Shown here piece after piece: positions 56,126-64,000 of a stretch of DNA of 64,000 nt (the first letter of the stretch is position 1; each line of letters starts with the position of its first letter). A program made the translations under genes and the position numbers. Below the pieces are notes generated by a model. The model did no database searches. It was not told the DNA's origin and saw only the letters and a program-made list of their open reading frames with translations. Location: NCBI RefSeq assembly GCF_007859815.1, contig NZ_SJPH01000006.1, forward strand, positions 1 to 64,000. The letters run 5' to 3'. The stretch is from Botrimarina hoheduenensis. Lineage in GTDB: Bacteria; Planctomycetota; Planctomycetia; Pirellulales; Lacipirellulaceae.

Positions 56126-57166
56126 ATGGCCGCCACCGCGCCGCTGCCCGAATCGCCCCCCCCCTCGCCGCTCGACCCGTTCCGACGGGCCGTCTTGCGC
56201 GGGCTTGGCGTCTTGCTGCCACCGCTGCTGACGATTGTCATCTTCTTGTGGGTTGGCAGCACCGTCGCCCGGTATGTGCTCACGCCGCTCGAAGACACGG
56301 TCCGCTACGTCTTGGTGGAGTACGCTTTTGGCGTTCGGGCTGCCGCCGACTTCAAGACACCTCCTGCCGAGGACGGGGCCGCGGTCTCGGACGATAACCA
56401 AACGCTCTGGCGCCGAGCCCCCGACGGGCTGTTTGTTTCAGACACGGTTTACTCCGAGGTCGAGAACTCGCTCAAGCGGAAAGACCCGCAGCCCGACAGC
56501 GCCCGCGAGTATCTCCGGCGCTATGTCGATGAGCGGTTCTTGCAACCGTGGATCGTGGTGCCGATCTTCTTGTCGGTCTTCCTGCTGCTGCTGTATCTGC
56601 TGGGCAAATTTCTGGCGGCCGGCATCGGCAACTTCTTCTGGAATCGGACCGAACGGCTCATCAACCGCGTTCCGCTCGTGAGCAACGTCTATTCGTCGGT
56701 CAAGCAGGTGACCGACTTCTTGTTCACCGATGGCGACCTCGATATCTCACGCGTCGTGGCGGTTGAGTACCCCCGCAAAGGGATCTGGACCGTGGCCTTC
56801 TGCACGGGCGAAAGCCTCCTTGATATTGAGAGCGCGGCCAATGAACCGGTGCTCAGCGTGCTTATCCCCACGTCGCCCATGCCGTTCACGGGCTTCACGA
56901 TCACCATCAAGAAGAGCGAGTCGGTCGATCTAAATCTGACGATCGACCAAGCCTTCCAGTTTATTGTGAGCTGTGGCGTGGTGGTGCCAGCCCACCAGAT
57001 CACGCGCTGGGTAAGCAACCGCGCTCAGACGGCCGAGGGGGGGCTTAGCCCCAAGCCTGTGTTAGAGGTCCGCACAAGCGGATCGAGCGCCGGATCGAAC
57101 GGCTTGCCGAGCGGCGGAATCTCTCAGCACGGCCACCCGGCTAGTGGCACAGCCGACGACGCTTAG
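56126..57166 (+). CDS. DUF502 family membrane protein
   Basis: The 346-residue protein has two membrane helices (LRGLGVLLPPLLTIVIFLWVG and WIVVPIFLSVFLLLLYLLGKF) separated by a 100-residue loop, then the DUF502 C-terminal domain with NVYSSVKQVTDFLF, VVAVEYPRKGIWTVAFCTG and VLIPTSPMPFTGFTITI. Function unknown; the family is widespread in bacteria and plants. It is followed by hemC. Confidence 0.85.
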   Translation: MAATAPLPESPPPSPLDPFRRAVLRGLGVLLPPLLTIVIFLWVGSTVARYVLTPLEDTVRYVLVEYAFGVRAAADFKTPPAEDGAAVSDDNQTLWRRAPDGLFVSDTVYSEVENSLKRKDPQPDSAREYLRRYVDERFLQPWIVVPIFLSVFLLLLYLLGKFLAAGIGNFFWNRTERLINRVPLVSNVYSSVKQVTDFLFTDGDLDISRVVAVEYPRKGIWTVAFCTGESLLDIESAANEPVLSVLIPTSPMPFTGFTITIKKSESVDLNLTIDQAFQFIVSCGVVVPAHQITRWVSNRAQTAEGGLSPKPVLEVRTSGSSAGSNGLPSGGISQHGHPASGTADDA

Positions 57167-57214
57167 CCCCGCTAAGCAAAACCTCAGGGACGGGGCGCTG
57201 ATAGCGCAAGGGAA

Positions 57215-58153
57215 ATGACGCAACCGACAACCACGACTGCTCCGCTCCGGTTGGGGTCCCGCGGCAGCAAGCTTGCGCGCTGGCAGGCCGAATGGGTTGC
57301 CAAGCAACTCTCGGACGCCGGCGTTGCCGTCCAGATCGTCGAGGTTCGCACCGCGGGCGACGTCCGCCAAGTGGGACCGATCGAGACGATCGGCATGGTG
57401 GGCGTCTTCACCAAAGCGATCCAAGAGGCGTTGCTCGACGAGCGGATCGACTTTGCAGTGCACAGCCTGAAAGACCTGCCCACGACGCCCGTGCCGGGGT
57501 TGGAGGTCGTAGCGACCCCGCCCCGCGCGCCGCTGGCCGATGCCCTCATTGCGCACCACGCCGCTTCGCTCGCCGAGCTGCCCGCCGGCGCGCTAGTTGG
57601 TACGGGCAGCTACCGTCGCCGCGCGCAGCTGCTGAACGCCCGACCCGACCTGCAAGTGGGCGACCTCCGCGGCAACGTCGAGACGCGCCTCGCGAAGCTA
57701 GATGCCGGCGATTACGACGCCATCTTGTTGGCCGAAGCGGGCCTGCACCGGCTGGGATTGAGCGATCGGATTGCTTGCCGACTGTCCCCCGCCGAGATGC
57801 TGCCGGCACCGGGTCAGGGGGCCCTGGGCATCGAGTGCCGCGCCGCCGACACCGCCACACAGACCGTCCTAACGCCGCTGAACGATCCGATCACGCATCT
57901 TGCGGTGCTAGCGGAGCGCAGCGCGCTGGCCCGGCTCGAAGGGGGCTGTTTGGCCGCGCTGGGGGCTTGGGCCCGGCTCGAGGGGGCTGCTCTGTGTTTG
58001 ACCGTGGGCGTGTTCCGTGAAGACGGCCAGCGCCGGCTCGACGCCCAAAGTGCCGCCGAGTGTGCGACCCCCGCTCAGGCCGTCGCGCTGGGAAGGGCGG
58101 TCGCTGAGGACCTGCTCGCCCAGGGGGCCGCCGATCTGCTGCGCGCACGCTAG
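57215..58153 (+). CDS. hemC: hydroxymethylbilane synthase (porphobilinogen deaminase)
   Basis: The 312-residue protein has LRLGSRGSKLARWQAEWV, DFAVHSLKDLPT, GSYRRRAQLLNARPDLQVGDLRGNVETRL and RIACRLSPAEMLPAPGQGALGIE, all conserved in HemC. The dipyrromethane cofactor Cys lies in EGGCLAALGAWA near residue 246. It condenses four porphobilinogens into hydroxymethylbilane in tetrapyrrole synthesis. An AGGGAA lies before the ATG. Confidence 0.95.
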   Translation: MTQPTTTTAPLRLGSRGSKLARWQAEWVAKQLSDAGVAVQIVEVRTAGDVRQVGPIETIGMVGVFTKAIQEALLDERIDFAVHSLKDLPTTPVPGLEVVATPPRAPLADALIAHHAASLAELPAGALVGTGSYRRRAQLLNARPDLQVGDLRGNVETRLAKLDAGDYDAILLAEAGLHRLGLSDRIACRLSPAEMLPAPGQGALGIECRAADTATQTVLTPLNDPITHLAVLAERSALARLEGGCLAALGAWARLEGAALCLTVGVFREDGQRRLDAQSAAECATPAQAVALGRAVAEDLLAQGAADLLRAR

Positions 58154-58300
58154 CGGTCAGATCGGCCGATCCGTCGAGCGGCAGTTCTTGCCGATCGAGC
58201 AAAGCGGTAACCGGCGTTGATTGCCGATGCGGTCGCGCGCGACCTCGCAAGAGCGGCACGAGGTTCTTCGTTTAGGGCAGTTTCTCGGTTCACGGCCCGT

Positions 58301-58317
58301 TTGGCGCGCCGCGTGCA
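58301..58317 (+). promoter_or_regulatory. sigma-54-like promoter (-24/-12) upstream of flgF
   Basis: TTGGCGCGCCGCGTGCA matches TTGGCACG-N4-TTGCA except for two positions, with GG and GC at correct spacing. Transcription would begin near 58328, 40 bases before the flgF ATG. A GC-rich genome can create such sequence by chance. Confidence 0.45.
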
Positions 58318-58367
58318 TAGAGGGGTTTCGCAAGCAGGGGGGCAACCTGCTAGCAAAGAACGGAACC

Positions 58368-59123
58368 ATGTCGTACGGCATGTACCTCGCCGCCGAGGGC
58401 GCTCAGGCCCAATCGAAGCGGCTGCAAGTTATCGCGAACAACATCGCCAACGTCGATACGGTCGGCTTCAAGCCGGACGTCGCCGTGTTTCAGTCGCGCT
58501 ACGCCGAGGCGATTCAGCAGGGCAAGGTTCCGCCCTACTCGCGCACGCTCAATGACCAGGGTGGCGGTGTCAAAACCATCGAGACCCGTACCGACTACTC
58601 CGCGGGGCAACTCCAACGCACCGGCGACCGGGGCGACGTTGCGATCATCGGCGAGGGGTTCTTTGTCGTGCAGGGCGAACAGGGCGAACCGCTGCTGACC
58701 CGCGCAGGATCGATGATTATTGACGCCCAGAATCGTTTGGTCTCGTCCGGCACGGGCCGCCCGATGCTCGATACGGGGGGCGGACTGATCGAGGTCACGC
58801 CCGATCAGCCTTGGGAGATCACGGCCGACGGCGCGTTGCAGCAAGGATCGAATCGGATTCCGCTCGCACTCGAGATGCCCGCTTCACTGGGGGACCTGAC
58901 CAAGGTGGGCTCGAACGCCTTCCGCTCGCGCACGCCGACCGTGCCGGTTCCGACCGAAGGCCGCGAGGTGCGTGCCGGCTGGCTCGAAATGTCGCGCTCG
59001 AACGCGACCCAGCAGATGATGGCCATGATCGAGACCCAGCGCGCCTTCGAAGCCAACACGCAAATGATCCGCCACCAAGACGAAGCGACCGGATCCTTGA
59101 TCGGTCGCGTGCTGAGCGCGTAA
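58368..59123 (+). CDS. flgF: flagellar basal-body rod protein FlgF
   Basis: The 251-residue protein starts MSYGMYLAAEGAQAQSKRLQVIANNIANVDTVGFK, the standard flagellar rod N-terminal motif, and ends with NATQQMMAMIETQRAFEANTQMI, the C-terminal motif of rod and hook proteins. Being paired with a canonical FlgG downstream and lacking the FlgG-type start, it fits FlgF, a proximal rod protein outside the inner membrane. The open frame extends upstream to 58221 but without family sequence. A sigma-54-like promoter is located just upstream. Confidence 0.88.
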   Translation: MSYGMYLAAEGAQAQSKRLQVIANNIANVDTVGFKPDVAVFQSRYAEAIQQGKVPPYSRTLNDQGGGVKTIETRTDYSAGQLQRTGDRGDVAIIGEGFFVVQGEQGEPLLTRAGSMIIDAQNRLVSSGTGRPMLDTGGGLIEVTPDQPWEITADGALQQGSNRIPLALEMPASLGDLTKVGSNAFRSRTPTVPVPTEGREVRAGWLEMSRSNATQQMMAMIETQRAFEANTQMIRHQDEATGSLIGRVLSA

Positions 59124-59185
59124 CCGCTCTCAGCCCGCTTGCTTCCCCCCCAACGAACAATTCCTTTCTACCCCCCGACGACGCC

Positions 59186-59986
59186 ATGAGCCTCCAATCG
59201 CTGTACACCGCCGCGACCGGCATGCACGCCATGGAGACCAAGCTGGACGTGATCGCCAATAATCTGGCGAACACCAGCACCACCGGCTTCAAGAAAGACC
59301 GAGCCAACTTTGAGGACCTGTTCTATCGCCAAGAACGGCTTCCTGGTTCGACTGACGCTGACAGCAACATCACCCCCACCGGCATCGAGGTGGGCCTGGG
59401 CGTGCGGGTTTCGAGCACCCAGAGCGACTTCGATCAGGGCTCGTTCCAGCAGACCGGCAACCAGCTCGATTTTGCGATCGAGGGGGACGGGTTCTTTGAG
59501 GTTCAGGGCCTCAACGGCGAGCAGCTTTACACTCGCGCCGGCAATTTTGGACTCAACGCCAACGGCGAGCTGGTGCTCGGGTCGGCCCACACCGGCTTCC
59601 GTTTGCAACCCAATATCACGATCCCGCCGAATGCTACTGGTGTGCTGGTGACGGCCGATGGCTCGATCTCGTTCAGCACGAGCGAGAATCCTGAGTACAC
59701 CCAGCTCGGACAGCTTCAGCTAACAACCTTCATCAACCCCGACGGCTTGCTGAAGATGGGCGACAACCTGTTCCGTCCCACGGAAGCCTCCGGCAACGCC
59801 GTGCAGAGTTTGCCGGGGCAGCTTGGCGTGGGCCTGATTCGTCAGGGATCGCTCGAAGCGTCGAACGTGGATCCGACAACCGAGTTGATCGACCTGATCA
59901 ACACGCAGCGCAGCTTCGAGCTGAACTCGCAGGTCGTGCGGGCGGGCGACGAGGTGATGGAGCTGATCGCCAACCTGCGTCGCTAG
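59186..59986 (+). CDS. flgG: flagellar distal rod protein FlgG
   Basis: The 266-residue protein begins MSLQSLYTAATGMHAMETKLDVIANNLANTSTTGFKKDR, the typical FlgG N-terminus, and ends RQGSLEASNVDPTTELIDLINTQRSFELNSQVVRAGDEVM, close to FlgG consensus. It forms the distal rod in the periplasm. The open frame begins at 58811 inside flgF, but family similarity starts only at 59186. It lies 63 bases after flgF and 48 before flgA. Confidence 0.95.
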   Translation: MSLQSLYTAATGMHAMETKLDVIANNLANTSTTGFKKDRANFEDLFYRQERLPGSTDADSNITPTGIEVGLGVRVSSTQSDFDQGSFQQTGNQLDFAIEGDGFFEVQGLNGEQLYTRAGNFGLNANGELVLGSAHTGFRLQPNITIPPNATGVLVTADGSISFSTSENPEYTQLGQLQLTTFINPDGLLKMGDNLFRPTEASGNAVQSLPGQLGVGLIRQGSLEASNVDPTTELIDLINTQRSFELNSQVVRAGDEVMELIANLRR

Positions 59987-60033
59987 TCCCTGAGTTTCTA
60001 GCGTCGCGTTAATCCTCGTTCTTCCCCCGTGTT

Positions 60034-61206
60034 GTGGTTCTCGTGTTCTGTTTGCTCGCCTTCTTGTTGTCGATCCTGCTGACCGGTTCCGGCTCCGGTG
60101 CGGCGGATATCGTCTTCCGCGACGTAGCCCGCCCATTGGCTTCGATCGTTCGTCTGGGAGACATCGCCCAGATCGAGACGAACGATGCGACCGAGCGCGA
60201 GCGGTTGCGTCTGCTGCCGCTGATGCCGATCCCCTCGCCCGGCGAGTCGCTACACGTACGGGCGCAAGCCACCCGCGAGCTGCTGCAGGCTAGCGGCGAG
60301 GCCCTCAGCGCTCATCGCTTTCAAGGAGCGATCGTCACGCAGGTGTATGGCCCCGCCGCTCCCGCCCAGCCGTTTGCCGTTGAGGCGCGCCCCACCGAAG
60401 CCGGCCAGTGGCGTCCCACACCTCGCTCGACCACCGCTTCAAGACCGGCAACCGGTTTTCGTCCGGCGGCGCAGGCTAGCAAACAGAAGACCTCCGGTTC
60501 GCCGGTGCGGGTCTCGCCCCGCGAACGCCGCGAGCGTTATGCCGCGATGCTCACCGCGGTCAACCAAGTGGCGACCGCCGCGGGGGTGCCGCCGACAGTT
60601 CGTGCCGAATCGATCGATACGACGGGCCTGCCCGACCAGATGCTGCTGGATCTTGCCGGTGCCCAACCGACACTGCCCGCCGCGGACAGCATCGGACCTG
60701 ATGTGCCGGTGGCGGTAACTTTCCGTACGGCAAACGCCGCCGCGACACTGCCCGTGACTTTTCGCGAAGTGCGTCTGGTTATTTATACGCTCAGCTCCGT
60801 GCCACGAGGCGGGTTGCTGACGGCGGCGAATGTCGTGCTGCTTCCGGAAGATGCCAGCGTCCGCCCCGCCCCCGCCGACGCCTTTACCGCACTCGATCAG
60901 GTCGTTGGGCTCGAGGCCCAGCGAAGCCTGCGTGCTGATGAGCCCTTGAGCCCTAACAACTGCGTCGGCCCTCTCCTGGTGCGCCGCGGCGAACCGGTGA
61001 CGGTCAGCAGCGGGGTGGTGGGAATCACGGTCAGCGTGCGTGGTATCGCTCGCAACGATGGTCGCAAAGGCGACTTCGTGGCGGTCGAAATCGAAGATCG
61101 GCAACGGCTCGATGCCCGCGTGGTTGGCCCCGGTCGACTCGCCATACTCGGAGCCGGTCCCGATGAGCGACTAACGGCGGGTGACCGCCTTGGAGGATGG
61201 CAATGA
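60034..61206 (+). CDS. flgA: FlgA-type P-ring formation protein
   Basis: The 390-residue protein starts at a GTG and has a signal peptide ending SGAA. The C-terminal half matches the FlgA SAF domain (VPRGGLLTAANVVLLPE, RSLRADEPLSPNNC, RRGEPVTVSSGVVGITVSVRG, and RLDARVVGPGRL). FlgA is a periplasmic chaperone that helps FlgI form the P-ring. It is longer than the usual 220-240 residues, mainly through an inserted Pro/Ser/Thr-rich linker between about 120 and 160. It overlaps flgH by four bases. Confidence 0.88.
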   Translation: MVLVFCLLAFLLSILLTGSGSGAADIVFRDVARPLASIVRLGDIAQIETNDATERERLRLLPLMPIPSPGESLHVRAQATRELLQASGEALSAHRFQGAIVTQVYGPAAPAQPFAVEARPTEAGQWRPTPRSTTASRPATGFRPAAQASKQKTSGSPVRVSPRERRERYAAMLTAVNQVATAAGVPPTVRAESIDTTGLPDQMLLDLAGAQPTLPAADSIGPDVPVAVTFRTANAAATLPVTFREVRLVIYTLSSVPRGGLLTAANVVLLPEDASVRPAPADAFTALDQVVGLEAQRSLRADEPLSPNNCVGPLLVRRGEPVTVSSGVVGITVSVRGIARNDGRKGDFVAVEIEDRQRLDARVVGPGRLAILGAGPDERLTAGDRLGGWQ

Positions 61207-61880
61207 ACCGCTTCACGTTGATGGCAGGCGTGCTGATCGCGCAGGCGATTGTGGCGGTGGCCGCCGCGCAGGATTCGAGCCTGCTGCTAGTACGCCCGAC
61301 ACAATCCGCGAACGGTGCGACCCTGCAGAACAGCTCGTTCATGTACCAGGCGCTGCCGCCCGAGGCGATGAACCAACCGCTGAAAGTGGAGAGCATCATC
61401 ACGGTGCTGGTCGACTACCGCTCGGTCATGCAGAGCGAGGGCAACGGCGAATCCACCAAGATCGGTGCCTTTAGCAGTGTCCTCACGGACTGGATCGCGT
61501 TTGACGGCAAGAGCATCTTCCCGGCGGCCCAGCGGCGCGGCGATCCAACGATTGCCGGCACGCTCAACAGCCAGTATCGGGCCGATTCGTCGATCGAACA
61601 GCGCGAGGCTCTCACGTTTCCGATTGCCTGCAAAGTGGTCGATATCCGCCCTAACGGAAACCTCGTTATCGAGGGGCGTCGCTCGATCGAAGTCAACGAA
61701 GAAGTGTGGGTCACGTACCTGATGGGAACGGCTCCGCGGCAGCAGATTGGCCCCGACCTAACGATCCGTGACAACGCGATCACGGACCTGAACATCCGTA
61801 AGTACGAAGAGGGAGCGGTGCGTGACGGTTACTCACGCGGCTGGCTCTCTCGCTGGTACGGCAAGACCAAGGCGTTCTGA
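61203..61880 (+). CDS. flgH: flagellar L-ring protein FlgH
   Basis: The protein of about 225 residues has a signal peptide (MNRFTLMAGVLIAQAIVAVAAAQ) and FlgH marks: PLKVESIITVLVDYRSV, FPIACKVVDIRPNGNLVIEGRRSIEVNEE and TIRDNAITDLNI. No lipobox is obvious at the usual place, though typical FlgH is a lipoprotein. It forms the outer-membrane L-ring. The start ATG at 61203 overlaps the flgA stop; a second ATG at 61197 is possible. Confidence 0.9.
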   Translation: MNRFTLMAGVLIAQAIVAVAAAQDSSLLLVRPTQSANGATLQNSSFMYQALPPEAMNQPLKVESIITVLVDYRSVMQSEGNGESTKIGAFSSVLTDWIAFDGKSIFPAAQRRGDPTIAGTLNSQYRADSSIEQREALTFPIACKVVDIRPNGNLVIEGRRSIEVNEEVWVTYLMGTAPRQQIGPDLTIRDNAITDLNIRKYEEGAVRDGYSRGWLSRWYGKTKAF

Positions 61881-61882
61881 TC

Positions 61883-62986
61883 ATGCACGGCATCAAGCTC
61901 ACCGCGCTCACAACACTTCTAATGACCGTCCTCGCCGGCGTTGCCGCTGGGCAGAACGACATTCGCTTGCGCGACATCGCGCGCATCAAGGGACAGGAAG
62001 AGAACGTGCTGCGCGGCCCCGGCTTGGTCGTTGGACTCAACGGCACCGGTGCCCAGAACGATCCGGCGACCATGCGGGCTCTGGCCCGATCATTGGAGCT
62101 GATGGGCAACCCGATCTCGCAGACGGGTCGCTTTGATGACGCGACCCAGCAAGCGCTGCGGAACGTGAAGAACGCGGTGAGCGTGATCGTCACCGCGACC
62201 GTTCCCGCAACCGGTGCCCGCAGCGGCGATAAGCTGGATTGCCACGTCAGCGCGCTCAGCGGCAAGAGCCTGCTGGGCGGGCGGCTGGCCTTTGCGTCTC
62301 TGCAGGGGCCCAACACACAAGACAACACGGTCTACGCCGTTTGCGAAGGACCGATTCAGCTCGACATGGCCGGACAGCCGATGGTCGGTCACGTCATCGG
62401 TGGTTGCCAGATGGTTCGCGATGTGACCACGAGTTACGTTTCCGAAGACGGCTGGGTGACCTTCGTCCTGGACCCTAATCACGCTGGCTTCTATGTCGCG
62501 ATGGAAGTCGCCGAGCAGCTCGGCACGAGCTACTCAGAAGACTACATGCGCGACGCCCGCGAAGACGTGCATCGCTACGTCCAGGCGCTCGACGCCGCGA
62601 ACATCCGCGTGCAGATCCCCAAGGAAAGCCGTCGCACGACAACCTCGCACGGGGCCGAGGTGACCTTCATCGGCGACCTCATGGATACACGCATCATCTT
62701 TGCCGAACCCGAAGCGCGGGTGGTGGTCAACACCCGCACGGGCAGCATCGTTGTCGATGGCGACGTCGCGATCGGTGACGTGCTCTACACGCACCGCAAC
62801 CTGACCGTTGATACGCAATCCGCCACGTCTTTCATGGCGATCGCCGATGGTCAGACAACCCGGCCCAAGCTGGATCGCCTGCTTGAAGCGCTGTCGAACC
62901 TGAAAGTCTCAGCGGACGACAAGATCGACATCATCCGGGCCCTGGCAAAGGCCGGCAAGTTGCACGCCAAGCTGATCATTCTGTAG
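61883..62986 (+). CDS. flgI: flagellar P-ring protein FlgI
   Basis: The 367-residue protein has a signal peptide and FlgI marks: IRLRDIARIKGQEENVLRGPGLVVGLNGTG, TVPATGARSGDKLDCHVSALSG, VYAVCEGPIQL, and ARVVVNTRTGSIVVDGDV. It forms the P-ring at the peptidoglycan layer. It follows flgH by two bases and ends 62 bases before flgJ. Confidence 0.95.
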   Translation: MHGIKLTALTTLLMTVLAGVAAGQNDIRLRDIARIKGQEENVLRGPGLVVGLNGTGAQNDPATMRALARSLELMGNPISQTGRFDDATQQALRNVKNAVSVIVTATVPATGARSGDKLDCHVSALSGKSLLGGRLAFASLQGPNTQDNTVYAVCEGPIQLDMAGQPMVGHVIGGCQMVRDVTTSYVSEDGWVTFVLDPNHAGFYVAMEVAEQLGTSYSEDYMRDAREDVHRYVQALDAANIRVQIPKESRRTTTSHGAEVTFIGDLMDTRIIFAEPEARVVVNTRTGSIVVDGDVAIGDVLYTHRNLTVDTQSATSFMAIADGQTTRPKLDRLLEALSNLKVSADDKIDIIRALAKAGKLHAKLIIL

Positions 62987-63048
62987 CCCCCGCTTGCCGC
63001 TCAGCCGCCAATTGGCAGAACCGACTCACTCGAACGGATGCGAATAAG

Positions 63049-63405
63049 ATGAGCCCCCTCTCCTCGATCACCTTCCAGCAGGGCCTCAAGCCGGCCGACC
63101 CCGTTACCGAGGCACGCGAGCTGAAGGAAACCTTCGGCCAGTTTGTCGGCGAGACGCTCTTTGGGACGATGCTCAAGGTGATGCGTGAGAGCGTGGGCGA
63201 GCCGGCCTACTTCCACGGCGGATCGGCCGAGAAGCACTTTCAATCACGCCTCGATGCGCAGATGGCCACGAATCTGGCCGAAGGGCAGGGGGCCTCGATC
63301 AGCGAAGCGCTCTTTGAACAGCAGTTCCCTGGCCAAGCACGGCTGCTGGCCGAAGCTACGCCCAGCGCTCCGCTCGATCAGTTGAATGCCCTCCGTCGCT
63401 ACTGA
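63049..63405 (+). CDS. flgJ: rod-binding protein, FlgJ N-terminal type
   Basis: The 118-residue protein matches the rod-binding domain of FlgJ (VTEARELKETFGQFVGETLFGTMLKVMRESV and GGSAEKHFQSRLDAQMATNLAEGQG). It lacks the C-terminal muramidase domain of the proteobacterial enzyme, as in many other bacteria. It caps or guides rod assembly in the periplasm. Confidence 0.85.
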   Translation: MSPLSSITFQQGLKPADPVTEARELKETFGQFVGETLFGTMLKVMRESVGEPAYFHGGSAEKHFQSRLDAQMATNLAEGQGASISEALFEQQFPGQARLLAEATPSAPLDQLNALRRY

Positions 63406-63459
63406 TCAATCTCTTTTGGTTCGGCTCAACTTTACGCTCACTTAGCTCGGTCGCTACTC

Positions 63460-63984
63460 ATGCCCGCTGCCAACGACATTGCCCCGGCCCCCCGGCATGA
63501 GCGATCCGACGCTGACTGGGAACGCTTGCTCTCGGGTTTGCTCGAGGAGCTGTCCGGCGTGCAGACGGACTTGCTAGCGCTGCTAGCTAAGAAGCGAGCG
63601 ATGCTCATGGCTTCGGATCGGGTCGGGCTGGTAGCGCTGCAGCCGGAAGAAGAAAAACTCACGCAGCGGTTGAGCGACTGCCAAGAACGCCGCGCTGAGT
63701 TGCTCGCCGAGGCCGGCGGCCAAGGCAAGCCAAAGGCCGACCTGCGCATGCTGGCGGCTTCGCTGGAAGGTGCCGCGAGGCTGAGGCCGGCGCTGCGCTC
63801 GGCACAGCAACGCGCACGGTTGGTGCAGCACCACAGCCTCGCCAACTGGGTGCTCGTGCAGCGGACGCTGCTGCACCTCTCGCAAATGGTCGAGATTGTC
63901 GCTACCGGCGGCCGTAAACCGCCGACTTACCAGAAGAAGGGGCCCGCAGCGGCGGGCGGCTCTTTACTCGATCACGCGGTTTGA
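63460..63984 (+). CDS. flgN: FlgN-type flagellar chaperone
   Basis: The 174-residue protein is mostly helical, with a FlgN-like N-terminal helix (WERLLSGLLEELSGVQTDLLALLAKKRAML) and a second Arg/Leu-rich helical pair. FlgN chaperones hook-associated proteins FlgK and FlgL. Its place directly after flgJ supports the call; flgK is expected just beyond the window end. Confidence 0.75.
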   Translation: MPAANDIAPAPRHERSDADWERLLSGLLEELSGVQTDLLALLAKKRAMLMASDRVGLVALQPEEEKLTQRLSDCQERRAELLAEAGGQGKPKADLRMLAASLEGAARLRPALRSAQQRARLVQHHSLANWVLVQRTLLHLSQMVEIVATGGRKPPTYQKKGPAAAGGSLLDHAV

Positions 63985-64000
63985 CCAGCTTACCACGCGC

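Noticed and set aside
57161..57177. Inverted repeat GCTTAGC/GCTAAGC at the DUF502 stop codon
   Set aside because: Only seven bases long, followed by A rather than T on the plus strand; too weak to call a terminator.
1..64000. CRISPR array or rRNA operon
   Set aside because: No regularly spaced direct repeats with unique spacers, and no rRNA sequence, were seen.

Overview
The window looks like a GC-rich chromosome segment of a planctomycete, probably of the order Pirellulales. Sequence signs are DUF1559 pseudopilins, PEP-CTERM surface proteins with a dockerin-like repeat, sulfatase/glycosidase islands, an ECF sigma factor coupled to a FecR-type protein, a DUF1580 gene, a very long signal peptidase I, lipid A genes and a flagellar rod/ring operon. 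No species can be named from sequence alone.

Region 1 (about 475-28418) is a polysaccharide-degradation island. Four exported proteins keep the Glu-x-Cys plus Cys-Cys signature of GH127-type beta-L-arabinofuranosidases, one with a variant spacing. With them are two formylglycine sulfatases, two other large exported glycosidase-like proteins, an exported aldose 1-epimerase, two pseudopilin-like DUF1559 proteins, two PEP-CTERM proteins and a lipoprotein. An ECF sigma factor and a FecR-like membrane protein head the plus-strand operon and probably control it. The likely target is a sulfated, arabinose-containing glycan (inference).

Region 2 (about 28.4-35.26 kb) is an integrated element at a tRNA-Gly(CCC) gene. 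It has a tyrosine recombinase next to the tRNA, a palindromic operator candidate, an AT-richer gene of unknown function, a DUF1580 protein, a degenerate tRNA-like sequence followed by hairpins, a ParB-domain protein fused to a Topo VI-A/Spo11-like Tyr plus Toprim module, a prim-pol, and a small winged-helix protein. The ParB/Toprim fusion coupled to the prim-pol is the most interesting candidate for an undescribed replication or maintenance module.

Region 3 (about 35.3-45 kb) holds small membrane and basic proteins, a degenerate receiver protein, a sigma-54 activator without a receiver domain, lpxI, lpxD, a J-domain membrane protein, lptB, a signal peptidase I with a large insert, and nrdR. 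A sigma-54-like promoter lies before the small basic protein.

Region 4 (about 45-58 kb) has a bacterial PH protein, two overlapping glycosyltransferase genes, a three-part fusion of an alkaline-phosphatase-superfamily domain, TPRs and a sulfotransferase, a PEP-CTERM protein flanked by tandem repeats, NamZ, an LptF/LptG permease, ComF, a DUF502 membrane protein and hemC.

Region 5 (58.3-64 kb) is a flagellar operon, flgF-flgG-flgA-flgH-flgI-flgJ(N-terminal type)-flgN, with a sigma-54-like sequence just upstream. It probably continues beyond the window.
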